This document shows, in pieces, positions 1-11,236 of a stretch of 64,000 bases of DNA. The notes beneath the pieces are model-generated. The model was not told where the DNA came from. It did no database searches and saw only the letters and a program-made list of their open reading frames with translations. Within the stretch, counting starts at the first letter, position 1, and each line of letters opens with the position of its first letter. The DNA comes from Procambarus clarkii (taxonomy: Eukaryota; Arthropoda; Malacostraca; Decapoda; Cambaridae). The translations under genes were made by a program, and so were the position numbers. The stretch is from positions 21,040,510 to 21,104,509 of the forward strand of contig NC_091193.1 of assembly GCF_040958095.1 (NCBI RefSeq). Direction: 5' to 3'.

Positions 1-394
1 AAATCTGCCTGAGATGTGGTAAGAAATGGGCTGTGACACAAGCTCATTCCTCACATGGAAATTATTCCCTCAAATTCAAAAGGAGCTTCTCAGAAATAGA
101 ATGTTTAAAAGCCAATACAATCCTTAAAAGCAACTCTGGATGAACCCACGACAACAGAATCCTTGTCTATATAACAATTGGCTGCTGGCAAAAAACTAGA
201 CAACTTTCTAGCTTGAAATGCTAGATTAGGGTGAATTCTAGAAAAGGCATTGCCTACTTTTTTGTTTAGTGTTTTAGAAATTACTCACACTGTATGAGCA
301 GTCAACAAGTGGAATGTACTCATTGACTACTACTGATAATGACAATGATGATGAGCCACCTTCATCTACAACTTCAAAATTATATACTGTATTG

Positions 395-1075
395 CAGAAT
401 TTAAAATGAAGGAAGAAACAGTGATGAACAAAGAATGAAGAGAATGAAGAAGCAAAAGATGCAGCCTGTCCTCATAAAGGCCAAAGTCCATTCTATGCAC
501 CCGCCAAACCCCATTTATGAATGAAAAATGATTTACACACGACTCACAACTGATGACGTCCAAACACTGCCGGAACAAGTGCTTCGCTGACTACCTTTGT
601 TCGAACCACAACGCTGTAAACGATTCACCCACGTACTACGAATATAATTAATTGCCAACGAAACCTTAACACCTAACCAGTGGCTAAATATGCTCAATGT
701 GCTAATATATAATAATATTCAGTTATATTTGAGAAAATTTATATTTTGAATGAATAGCATGTTAAAATTGACGAATGCATCTTTGGGGTCAACCGCTGGA
801 TGGAATGGACTTGATCGGAGGATGGGTTGAAGAATGAAGAGAATGATGAAGCAAAGAATGAAGTGACAGTAATCAAACAAAGAATGAAGAGACAGTAAAG
901 AAGAGAAAGTAATCAAACAACGAAGGAAGAGACAGTAATGAAGCAAAGAATGAAGAAATGAAGGACGAGTGATGCGGCAAAGAATGAAAAAATGAAGGAC
1001 GAGCGGTGCAGCAAAGAGAAAATGTGACGAAGCAAAGAACAAACAATGAAACAGCACAGGAGCAGCAACATAAAC
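395..1075. repeat. Degenerate purine-rich tandem repeat
   Basis: Two blocks (about 395-460 and 820-1075) repeat short GAATGAAGAG / AAGCAAAGAATGAAG-type words with many changes. Open frames across them on the minus strand are Leu/Phe/Ser-rich and come from the composition alone. I see no gene in 1-2000. Confidence 0.6.
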
Positions 1076-2032
1076 TGTGGAAGGCCTACAGACATGAACC
1101 TAAACATTAAAAAGAATTGAATGTGAAGACACATTCACCCCACATATCTTTACTCGTCCCACTATAAAAGAATATAACATACCTTTTGAAGAGCTCACTA
1201 TAAATTCCAATTCCTTGGCACAGTACGCCTATACCTTGATCAATAAAGTGGCTGCCCAGCTCTGTTGGTAAGGAACAGAGGAACATGTAACTTCAACTTC
1301 AAGTAATGATTATTCATACAGCACATTTACAGTGTATTGATGTGTGGGTGTATACACATTTGTGTGTACCCAATATTTATGCAGCACAGTCGAGCCCGAC
1401 CAGGTAACGACCAAGTGCTTTTCAAGATATATACAGTATTTGACTTAACTCTCTGCTAGCACTTTTAGTTTAAGACCTGGATACAAGAATTCCAATAAGC
1501 TAATAGTAACCGAGGTACTGTACAGCACATTTCCCAGGATTGTGAATCAAAGTTTGTATTTAGCACTTTATGTTTCACGTATTTCTTTATACTGCATATG
1601 TGAAATATATATATATATACTGTATATACATTTTTCCATGGTATTTTTAGGTGACGATAATAGAGCTAGATAATCAGCATAACCAAAGAACATTATTTTT
1701 CTTAATACCTCCTATGTAATAATCACCTATACTGGCTCTTAGCTCTCTCAGAATAGATCGATAGCAAAATATAAAAATAAAGACACCTTGTTTAACTAGA
1801 TATTTTATGAAATTTTCAGAGAGGACATTACTCCATTTCACAGCTAATGTACTATGCTTATTTGATAAATATAAAAGTACTGTATTTGAGTACTTTTCCT
1901 AAAAACATGCAATTGTAGTAAATGTTTTCCTCCTTAACAGTTCTCTAAGATGTTTAGTGCATTCAACTTTGTTAAATGCTATGGAAGCATCAGCAAACTG
2001 ACGAGTTATCCTGTGAATTGCAGTACCTGCTG

Positions 2033-2290
2033 GATCGGGTTTTGGGAATAGTTCTACTCCCCAAGCCCGGCCCAGGGTAGGCTTGACTTGTGAGCTTGGT
2101 CCATCAGGCTGTTGCTTGGAGCAGCCTGCAGGTCCACATATCCACCACAGCTCAGTTGGTCCGGCACTTCTTGGAGAAAACGATCGAATTTTATCTTGAA
2201 GATGTCCACGTTTGTTCTGGCAATATTTCTTATATTGCCACGCAATCTTCCACACAACAAAGGATTGTAGAGTCCCTGTGCCTTTTTTCA
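2033..2290 (-). pseudogene. 3' coding end of a LINE, decayed
   Basis: Read on the minus strand this encodes a block with FLQEVPDQ, SCGGYVD and AAPSNSLMDQ, ending in WAGLGE. The same block recurs at about 25680-25860 and, more distantly, on the plus strand at 9490-9725. It looks like the C-terminal tail of a non-LTR retrotransposon reverse transcriptase family that is scattered through this genome. The family assignment is an inference from the repeated pattern. The flank at 2290-2520, ending near a CTCCCGAGACTGATGGATGC segment, probably belongs to another dispersed repeat. Confidence 0.55.
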
Positions 2291-2926
2291 CCAACTTCGA
2301 GGTCAACTCCGGAGCTCACACTTCCTGCGACGGCACTGGAACCAATTGTATTGGCGTTTGCCTTTCCATTAGAGACTTTCGGCGCCGTGGAGAGGGAAGA
2401 CCTGCTGCATGGGTAACAGCTTCTCCCGTATCAACCTACCCTGGCTTTGCACCCCAGAGAGGCCACTCCAGACCGACAACCAGAAGCGCAATTCCATAGT
2501 CTCCCGAGACTGATGGATGCCTACTACTACATCCATTTCTTATACTCACAGAGTATAGTACTGAATAATTTCTGCCACCAAGAAACTCCATACATATACA
2601 GTAGTGTCAGAGTAATCAGTTCTATATTCACATTGTGTGTCAGAAGCATTTGGTTTGTCAGCTAGAACATCAATGGAATGTTTATATACATAAACATTCC
2701 TCTCCAATTTAGACAAAGAATAAATTAAAAATAAAAATTAGGTCAAAAGGATAACTGGATACCAGTTAATGTTACCAAATAGGAATCTGAATAGAGTATT
2801 GACAAGTATTAATTTGCCCTTTCAGTCAAAGTACATAATTTATGACAAAGGCTGATGTCATTCCTAAGCAAACTGAAGGTAGTACATGTCAGGACTTGCA
2901 ATTAGAAAACCATGATTAATATAATG

Positions 2927-2932
2927 TTTATT
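2927..2932 (-). promoter_or_regulatory. Candidate polyadenylation hexamer of ITFG2
   Basis: TTTATT on the plus strand is AATAAA on the minus strand, about 480 bases past the ITFG2 stop. It is the most plausible 3' end signal I found. The stretch 2530-3410 otherwise looks like 3' untranslated or flanking DNA with no other gene. Confidence 0.35.
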
Positions 2933-3410
2933 TACATGATAAATTTACACTTAAAAATGTTAATTATGGGCAAATTAGAAAATTAACAAACCATAAAACA
3001 TGAAAGGGAAAACTCCTGGTCACCCAGTACATCAGCCATGGACCGTCTGCAAGGTACTGTATATTACTTATGCATTTACGGGCACCATTGTTAATGTTTA
3101 CATAGAAAAAAAAAGCATAAAAGAAAATCTATACTGTACTTAAAATGTTATGAACTAATTTTTTTTTTTTAGGTTGGTATGCATATTCATTGCTTTTACA
3201 AATACTGCAGGTAAAATAATACATTTCATTCTTGAGATAAATAATAAAAGATGCAACCTTTTGTACTATTATTCAAATTGCTTCTTCATATGTACCCTAT
3301 TCAATATTGTTACAATATTAGCACAAGGTTCCATCAAGGCTTTCATCTTTCAAAAAATAACGTCCACGACACATGGTAAAATTATCTCGAATCCATAATA
3401 ATGATTATTA

Positions 3411-3623
3411 TTATAACTCCAGCTTTCCATACAAAAGAAAATGGTTTAGTTCTGTGAGCTTGCCAGCATCATTAGCACTAATTCCAAGTTCATCCAACAT
3501 CTGTTTATATTTCGGCTCCTCTTTTAAGACTTCTACCATAGTTTTGGTGACAACATGGGACATTGTGATGTCATGATAAAGGTAGATGTGGTTGTTGAAG
3601 GTAGCATACACCAAACAAGGAAC
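3411..3623 (-). CDS. ITFG2: ITFG2 coding exon 2 (last)
   Basis: This exon holds 70 codons plus a TAA stop (3411-3413). The acceptor is at 3624-3625. The C-terminal LLYGKLEL follows a helix (VVTKTMVEVLKEEPKYKQML) that matches the end of vertebrate ITFG2. Confidence 0.92.
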   Translation of the reverse strand, partial: VPCLVYATFNNHIYLYHDITMSHVVTKTMVEVLKEEPKYKQMLDELGISANDAGKLTELNHFLLYGKLEL

Positions 3624-6600
3624 CTATAAGAGAAAAGAATACAGTAATAATTATACAGGAATGAAATGCTCCACTTTTATACAATAGCCTAATGATAAAA
3701 ATTGAAAGTGAATTACAGTACTGTATATGGTTATGGTTAAAAATGATGAAAATTCCAACAAGACCCATACATATATTGTATATACTGTACTGTACTGAAT
3801 TTTACATTATCAAATTCACTTAACAACAAAGTGCTCTTACAGTGTGGGAAGTCTCTCTGCACTTTAGACTATCTAAATTCTAATTATGGTAAAGCAGGTG
3901 TGATGCGAGAACTAGGACAAGCAGGTGTATGATGAGAACATTAGGGCCATCAGGTATGATGAGACAACAAGAGCAAGCATATGTGACAAGACAGCCAAAA
4001 GAAGCAGGGATCATGACAGCTGGGGGGGTAGGGGTAGGTAATGTGATAAGAGAAATAGAGCAAACGAGGTGTGACAAGATAGCTGGGCCAAGCAGGAGTG
4101 ACGAGTACTAGAGAAATCTAGTGGAACCTCTATTCAGTGAATCTCTGGTAGGATGTTTTGGATTTTTTTTTTTTGGACGAACGGTTATTATATGCCTCCT
4201 TATCTATGCCTCTCAATCTGCCTCCAATTGCAATTTTAATTATTTTCGCAGATGGACGCAACATTACAAGAAATAGTAATGGGGCTTGGGGAAAGTCATC
4301 AAGTACAATTAAAACCAAATTCAATAGTTCATTTCAATTTTGTGATTTCCCCAATTTTCATTCACTAATATGGGTCTTTTTTTTTCTTTGAAAATTAGAT
4401 TTCAAGGCTAGGACGTGGGGAAACAATGTTAATTCTCTTAAATTAATATGGCTCCAATCACATTTCTTGATTTTTGTAGAGGGACTAAACATTATGAGAA
4501 ATAGTTGGAGCCTTGGGAAAACTACTGAGGATATTTAAAACCAAATTCTATGGTTTCTTTTCATTTTGAATGGGCAAGGTTTTCGTTCACTCAGGTATGT
4601 CCCTGCTCTCTTTTGAGAATGAGTTTTCAGGGTGAAAACTTGAGAAATAAGCTATATGTGATTAAAATAAATTTTGCAGGCATGTTCATTTGGTAGATGT
4701 CTATTATAGGTTGAAAGTAAAATTTTGCAGAGTGAAATCAGCCCATAGGGCATGGAAAATGCATCGTGGAGGCATCTCCAGTTGCAACGAATCCCACACT
4801 CCAAGGAATTGTGGATGGTCTTACATAGTTTGTTAAATTAAGGTTGCACTGTACATATATTAATTCCTTGCAGGTGTGATTATGGGGAGTGAAACTTTAA
4901 TTAAATTGACATGGAATATGGGTGTACAATTTAATGAAGTACATGCAGAGCACATAAGTGAAAGCAAACCATCTCATTATGGTTCAGTATTTATTTTGGT
5001 AATACAGTACTGTAGTTCTCTCAAATTATTGTACAAGAATTAAGAAATCATTAAGGACCTTTTTTATGGGTCACATTTTAAGGCTTGGAGACTGGGCGAG
5101 TTAATAATTACACCCAAGAAATATCATTATTAAAAAATTAACATGGCTTTATATACTGTATATCTATACAAGGGGAAAGAATTTAAGCAACAAGCAAGGA
5201 ATTTGAGAAAGATGTATACATACCCAAATTTATACAGTAATGGCAATGCAACATTAACAAAGGAGTGTTACTGTACAATTAAATAATGCAAATGCATCAG
5301 CTATGTAAGAATAAACAGCACAATACAATTTAACTTAGGATTGACATTTGGTTACTTGGAGACATGTAGCTCTGTATAGCAAATCATTTATATGCATTAT
5401 TTAATTTTTATATTGAAAATTAACAAATTAGTACATACCTGCTTTCCTCTAAGTCCATATAAGCCCGCTGTGAATGCATTGACAGGCTCATGAAAAGTAA
5501 AACGAACACAATCGGTGTTCTGGCAGACTATATAGGTGTTTCCATCCCACGCACATGCCACAACTTCATCCTTGCCATCTTCTGTAACATCCAATCCACA
5601 AACAGCAAAAAGTTGATGATCAACTTGCAAGTTCCACTTAATTTTACCATCATGCACCAGCATCAGAGTACCATCCAAAGTAGCCAAAGCAAAAGAAGTG
5701 GCCAAGCCAGTATCATCTTCATCCGAATCAATGCGTGATCTAATAGATGGCATTATATTATCAAAAATTTTATATGGCAGTTCATCTACATTGGAACTTG
5801 ACTTCAATTTGCTAGAATCTGACTTTGAAATTTCACAGAGACTTTCTTCAAATCTATCAGTATTTGGGTGTATGGTTTTCCCTTTTGAATTACCATTAAT
5901 TTCACTTTCAATTTTGTAAGAACTAGGTCTCTTTTTACCCAATTTAATATTGCCACAGATCTCTGTATGAATGTTAGGATTCCTGAGTCTGGCCGATGCA
6001 AGTGGTTCATAGTCAAGTGACATTTTAGTGAGCAATTCTGATGACTGTTCATCAAATGGATCAAGCTCACTATCTTGGCTAACACGTACTTTCAGAGTGA
6101 AGTAAGTGCCACCAGGCTGAGCAACCAGAAGTGAGGGAGTTCCATCTTTACACTTATTGAAAGAGATGCTTCCAATTTGATCTCCTAACTCCCATTTGTT
6201 AAGCCCAATCAATTTCCCATAAGGCTTGCCCCCAACAATATCACCAGAATTTATCCATCGGTATGTACGGACAACCCGATCAGTGAGAGCAAGAACCATC
6301 TCTGAAAAGCCATCTCCATTAACATCACCAATTAACATGACTTTGGCATTGGCAGGGATACGTTGAGCATGAACAGGCTGCAGTAATTTCTTCTCTGATG
6401 TGTCTCCAAGATGATCATCCTCAAAATCATATATATAGCAATATCCACATCCAGTGACGACCACCAACACATTAAGACCAGTATTGAATACATCACCAAC
6501 TGAAATAGCCGACACCATTCCAAGTTCTGTTCCCACGCGTACTGGCTGTGGGTTTTCTCCTTTAAAGATGGCAAGACTGCCACTTTCATTCCCAACAATT

Positions 6601-6707
6601 AATTCATTTTGTCCATCATTATCAACATCACCAAGGCATATTGCATTCTTATTTATGTTCCCCTCAAATTCAAATTCCAAATGATTTACAAAAGAAGCAA
6701 CCCTCAT
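3411..6707 (-). CDS. ITFG2: ITFG2, KICSTOR complex subunit (two coding exons)
   Basis: Coding exons 6707-5439 and 3623-3411 join in phase 0 to give 493 residues. ITFG2 is a beta-propeller-type protein of the KICSTOR complex (with KPTN, SZT2 and KICS2), which recruits GATOR1 to lysosomes and restrains mTORC1 when amino acids are low. The start MRVASFVNHLEFEFEG aligns with the vertebrate N-terminus, and FG-GAP-like Asp-rich turns are visible (DVDNDG at 27-32, DVNGDG at 128-133, VTEDGKDEVVACAWDG near the end of exon 1). Donor CAG|gtatgt and acceptor tatag|GTTCC are good. Exon 2 carries the C-terminal CLVYATFNNHIYLY segment. The protein is longer than the human one (about 447 residues), mainly through a Ser/Lys-rich insert at roughly 255-330. 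The gene lies directly downstream of IMMP2L on the same strand. Confidence 0.93.
3624..5438 (-). other. ITFG2 intron
   Basis: This 1815-base intron contains a degenerate tandem repeat of roughly 25-30 bases at about 3893-4110 (AAGCAGGTGTGATG-like units). I see no coding sequence in the rest. Confidence 0.7.
5439..6707 (-). CDS. ITFG2: ITFG2 coding exon 1
   Basis: This exon holds 423 codons from ATG (6705-6707) to the donor at 5438. A pyrimidine-containing run ending TATATCTAG sits between the IMMP2L stop and this ATG. It could act as a splice acceptor for the ITFG2 leader. Confidence 0.93.
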
Positions 6708-6761
6708 TTTCCAATGATAATACTGTACTCACTAGATATAAAATTAAAGCACATTAATATT

Positions 6762-7301
6762 TCACTCTTCTGTATCTAACTTGTCAGTTGCTTCACTAGA
6801 ATCAACTCTCCTGCCAGATACACCACGCAAATTGAGAGGTATTCTGTCACTCGGCAATTCACTTTTCAACTGTTGCCACCGATTTGGAGGCCAGACGATC
6901 TGAGATGCTCTAGCCGTTACGAGTCCTATAGCTACTGGTCCAAAGAAGTTTGAATCTAATGAATGGCCTGTATGATCTCCCTCCACCCAGCAATGGCCCT
7001 CTGGAATACGTATGTATCTACTTTTGTATCCAATAGTGCGAATTAAATCGCCCTCAAGGGCAATTATGCGCTTAATGATTTTCTGGCTAGGATCTTTGGG
7101 GGATATCAGAGATACCATGTCACCACGGTTGTAACGAAAAGATCTAGAACTCCAGCGACTCAGGAAGACAAAATCATTATTGCCATTACTGTCCGGATTT
7201 AAAGCTGGCTGCATGGATATACCTTCAACCTTTGCAACATAGCCAAAGCAATCCACAAAGGTAAGACCAATGGGGATACCAACTGCAACAGCTCGTAACA
7301 T
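6762..7301 (-). CDS. IMMP2L: IMMP2L, mitochondrial inner membrane peptidase subunit 2
   Basis: This 179-residue S26-family signal peptidase acts in the inner mitochondrial membrane and trims intermembrane-space targeting signals. Human IMMP2L has 175 residues. Counting from the chosen ATG (7299-7301), a hydrophobic stretch (AVAVGIPIGLTFVDCFGYVA) is followed by VEGISMQPALNP with the catalytic Ser at 29, RGDMVSLISPKDP, then IIKRIIALEGD with the catalytic Lys at 77, and GHCWVEGDHTGHSLDSNFFGP. The open frame continues upstream to a TTG at 7334 but meets an in-frame TAG at 7341-7343, and the ATG at 7301 gives an N-terminus like that of insect homologues. The whole coding sequence is one exon. The last residues (RRVDSSEATDKLDTEE) are an acidic tail. 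Confidence 0.93.
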   Translation of the reverse strand: MLRAVAVGIPIGLTFVDCFGYVAKVEGISMQPALNPDSNGNNDFVFLSRWSSRSFRYNRGDMVSLISPKDPSQKIIKRIIALEGDLIRTIGYKSRYIRIPEGHCWVEGDHTGHSLDSNFFGPVAIGLVTARASQIVWPPNRWQQLKSELPSDRIPLNLRGVSGRRVDSSEATDKLDTEE

Positions 7302-7382
7302 TAGTACTGGTAGAGTTTGGGAGAGATTTTTCAAGATACACTACTCCACAAAGAGCCTAAAGACTGGCATTGTTGTCACTAT
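7302..7382 (-). promoter_or_regulatory. IMMP2L 5' leader with upstream ATG and likely splice acceptor
   Basis: On the minus strand a pyrimidine-rich tract ending CTTTCAG lies just above 7382, so the leader probably begins with a spliced exon here. An upstream ATG at 7368-7370 opens a 9-codon frame that stops at TAG 7341-7343, in the same frame as IMMP2L. This may reduce translation of the downstream start. Confidence 0.55.
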
Positions 7383-7993
7383 CTGAAAGAAAAAGAAAAT
7401 GAGAAAAGGATATTGAAACGAGTCATGAAAATTTATATATATTAATAAACTGCAATATTAACATTCAACACGCATACAGTAGCAGGCAAGTCATTTCCAC
7501 CACTGAAAGGTGGGTGGGGAGAGGAAAACCTTCAACTTATTCACACACTACCCCTTGTGTTCCTCTTTATAAGATAGAGCAAAAATGCTGTGCATAAAAA
7601 TGTGTTTGTTACCTCTAGACGTTTTGCTAATATACAATTTTTTTGTACTAATTAATCATTACTCATTTGATGTAAAATATTAAGCCTTCAACTTATTCAT
7701 GCTTAAGTTTCTTTTTTGCTGTTCCTAGAGGTAAAAGAAAAACTTAGAAATACTGTACCGTGTTGAATCGTTTCTTATTCTCTTCTCAAACAAATAAATT
7801 CATCACTTTTTAAACAGGTTTCAGATTACAGTCTTTATATTCATGTCGTAATTTTCTTTGTCACAATACATACGTTAAAACTTCCTTATTTACTGAATCA
7901 AATATTTTGACCCAAACTATATACTATCTTCCAGAATAGGATAAGCATTACAGTACTGTATATGAATATACAGTATATAAATATATATATATA

Positions 7994-8897
7994 TAGGGGT
8001 ACCTCAGTTTAATTGTTTAATCCGTTCCTGGAGACAGCTCGTAATCAGAAAACTTATAAACCGCAACTAATTTCCCCACAAGAAATAATGGGAAATGAAT
8101 TAATCTGTTCCTGACTACCCAAAAACCTCACTTCAAACTAAATTTTATACCCAATTCATCTAAATCTACACTACAAAAGTATGTTCAACTTGTTACTTAC
8201 CCTTGCTGATGACTGCTGTTGGTGTATGGAAGATGGTGAGGAGGAGGAGAGGTGTTACTGTTTGGAAGGGGAGTCCCCTTCCATTATAACCTAAGGCAGT
8301 GAGGACTTCACTGGTGTGCACTCTGGCATGTTTTGCCTGCATACCACTAGGACCTGCTTGTGGCTCACTGCTTGCTTGTCTTACTAAGAATCTGTCTAAA
8401 GACACTTTTTTTTCCCCACATTTTAACACTTGTCTGTAGTAAGACATCACATTGTCATTTAAAAGGTCAATGCAATGGCCTGCTGTAACTTTATCTAGGT
8501 GAATTTTTTCAACAAAACTTTGCAGTTCGTCCCATACTTCACACATTTTCTTAATGAAGAAGGGACATCCTCTACTGCCTCTACTCACAACTATTTACTT
8601 AGGTTGAACCTTACCACTGGCTTTCTTGGGACCCATGGCGAGATATACAACAACATTTATGGTCAAATGGCCAAAAATCCAACAAAACACTGTAAATCCT
8701 GGTGAAGAATTCAGGTGGGATAGTCACTGGGCGAGAGGCACTGGTAAACTGAGGGGCGATCATCGTGTCACCACGCCCTAGGTCGGCCTGTACACGTATC
8801 AACACCCTTGTCTTCCGATGTAAATTTTCCGAGCAAATCCTGCTCATATTCCGAAAAACTCGTATGCAGGGACACTCGTATTCCGAGGTACCACTGT
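7994..8897 (-). mobile_element. Tigger/pogo-type DNA transposon remnant
   Basis: The ends are imperfect inverted copies: GGGGTACCTCAGTTT on the left, and GGTACCTCGGAATACGAG read inward from the right, both next to TA. Inside, the minus strand (8588-8193) encodes a segment with KKMCEVWDELQSFVEKIH, then DLLNDNVMSYYRQVLK and KVSLDRFLVR. This resembles the C-terminal region of Tigger-derived transposases (the EWEMMQKFVEKHH...LTYFRNILK...SLDRFF region). The DDE core is missing, so this is an internally deleted copy. Confidence 0.6.
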
Positions 8898-9424
8898 ATG
8901 ACTATATATATTTTAAGCTATAAATAGCTTAAAATCTATGATTAATCTAAAAGACATGAATAATCTAAAAGCTATTAAGCTATTAGATTAGCTTAATCAT
9001 TAGTAATGCTAAAGATATAATGTTTACTGTACAGTACTGTATAGCATAACCAATTACTGATGATGGGAAACGTGCCCAACTATTATTATCCTGCTCGCGA
9101 TTCCTGATTGTGAGTCAAGAATGAACCCAACTGTACTACCAAGACCCTCAATGAATGCTACGAGTGTTCATATAAATATTAACAGTCTGGTGCTGGTAGT
9201 AAAATTAGCTTTTGATTAATGTTTTGAGACTGTGCCAGATCTACAATAGGGCGAGGGTAATTTGTTTTACTGTTTATCTCTTTTTCTTATGACTTTTCAT
9301 TACTTCCAAGGAAGAAAAGTAATATTTTTGGTTGCAGTGACCAACTGGGGTAGTCACCTAAAAATACAGCCATAGCTTAAGTCATAAATAATTACAATAA
9401 AATTGTTCAATACTACTTTACAGC

Positions 9425-9730
9425 ACCATCATTAGGTGCAATAGGTATGCTGAGGGAGAACTCTAACATAAAGGGCCTAAGACTTTTCAAGACTCTCCTG
9501 CTACATTAAGAAGCATAACTGGTGGGCCTCTCACAGTGTTCAAGAGAGAACTCGACAAACACCTCCAAAGAATATCTGATCAACCGGGCTGTGATTCATA
9601 CATCAGGCTGTGAGAAGCCGCGTCCAACAGCCTGGTTGACCAGACAATGAACCGGGATGCCTGGTCAGAGACCGGGCCGTGGGGCAGTTGATCCCCAGAA
9701 GCTACACAAGGTAACCACCAGACAATGTTC
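9425..9730 (+). pseudogene. LINE 3' end fragment
   Basis: Plus-strand translation gives VFKRELDKHLQRISDQPGCD and AASNSLVDQT followed by a tail GATGCCTGGTCAGAGACCGG. It is a decayed copy of a LINE C-terminus plus 3' end. The tail resembles the 3' end of the SINE at 59101-59340. Confidence 0.55.
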
Positions 9731-11045
9731 CCAGAATATAGTTAACAGAAAATACCCACACTAAAATAATAAAGACAAATTATTAATTTACAAGCTAAAT
9801 GTTATGTTTATTAACAATTAAGGCTACAGTATGTACAACTGTTGTGCATTAAAAACAAAATACATCCCAGTCAGTTGAAGTGACATTGCACTATTCAAAC
9901 AAAGTTTTTAAAATTACTGGTTAGATCATCTACTATGGTTGCCAACATGCCAACCCATCCTCCTGTTTGGATAGTACCCATTGCGACGGTTGTCAATCGT
10001 CACAAATTCGTACGTACTTAGCTTTTAGATAGTTGTATACTGACTAGTAAGGAATTCTTTTAAAATAAATGAAACTAAAATACAAGCTTAAACATTCTGA
10101 GGCCTAATATAGCACACATACAGTATGTACTATATTAGGCCTCATATAATGTGTATTAGGCCTAGGAAGGTTAGGCTAGGTTAGTTTTGTCAAAGCAAGT
10201 AAAAAAAAAAGTTTTCCCGGTTTGTCCAACTCGATAACAGTAGTTCAGATTTCTACTCTCCAAATTCGTTGTACGTCAGTACATATACTATGGTCTTCAT
10301 CGTTACTGGAAGTATTACCAAAACAGGAGGATGGGCTGCAATATGAACTCTACCAAACCACTGTGTACAGAAAAAGTTTTTTTTTATATGCATGACTAAC
10401 TTTTTTTTATCATTAAAACAATGCAAATTACAAAAAAAAAATATTCTCTGTACCATCTCAGCATTTGTTACCTCAGCCAGTATACAACACAAATAACTAG
10501 GCAAATATGTAAACCAAGGTTCAAATTAAAATAAGACCTGTTTATGACTGATTTCTGTGTTAACACAAAATAAGATCTGAATATCAGACTCACAACATCA
10601 TCAGCTGCCAATGTTCGTTTGCAGCTGCAGCACATTTTGCACATGATAAATTTTCACTCAAGTTCTTTGTAACTTGAGTGAATATCATGTATACTTTATA
10701 AACAATAAATTCACTAAATAAAAACTCTGCCTCATCTGCCTGTGCTTATATTAGTAACACACACACTACACAGAATGCCAAAAGCATATACAGGTGTATA
10801 TGATGGCAACAACACTGCCATGACAACTCATCACATACAAGTTCACAGCAACTTCAATTATGGGTAATATACAGGTATTTTTAATTTTATAGGTTATTAG
10901 CACAGTTGGTGCTGCAGTGAGTGGAGACATGGAAGGCCAGTCTGAACAGCGGCACTGGCATCACAACCTGAAGTATCTTCCTAACTATTGTGAATATAAT
11001 AAATACAGGCCAATGAAGCACTTCACAATATGGAAACAAGGTGCA
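9731..11045. other. Non-coding stretch
   Basis: I see no gene here. It holds an inverted repeat at 10086-10133 (GAGGCCTAATATAG arms), a short TTAGG-like run after it (about 10158-10190) and several A/T runs. Confidence 0.5.
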
Positions 11046-11236
11046 GGCGCTGAGTCACAATAAGGTGGCTTAAGTATTTTGACCAGACCACACACTAGAA
11101 GGTGAAGGGACGACGACGTTTCGGTCCATCCTGGACCATTCTCAAGTCGATTGTGACAATCGACTTGAGAATGTTCCAGGATGGACCGAAACGTCGTCGT
11201 CCCTTCACCTTCTAGTGTGTGGTCTGGTCAACATGG
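11046..11236. mobile_element. Palindromic repeat (two inverted copies of a dispersed element)
   Basis: Two near-identical arms of about 75 bases meet head to head near 11155. Each arm contains GACGACGACGTTTCGGTCC or its complement and CACACTAGAAGGTG. The left copy continues further (GAGTCACAATAAGGTGGC). Single, diverged arms occur at 22888-22985 and 32905-32965, so this is a dispersed family here joined as a perfect fold-back. Confidence 0.7.

Noticed and set aside
7302-7334. TTG start at 7334 for IMMP2L
   Set aside because: It would be a non-ATG start. The ATG at 7301 gives a length and N-terminus that match the family.
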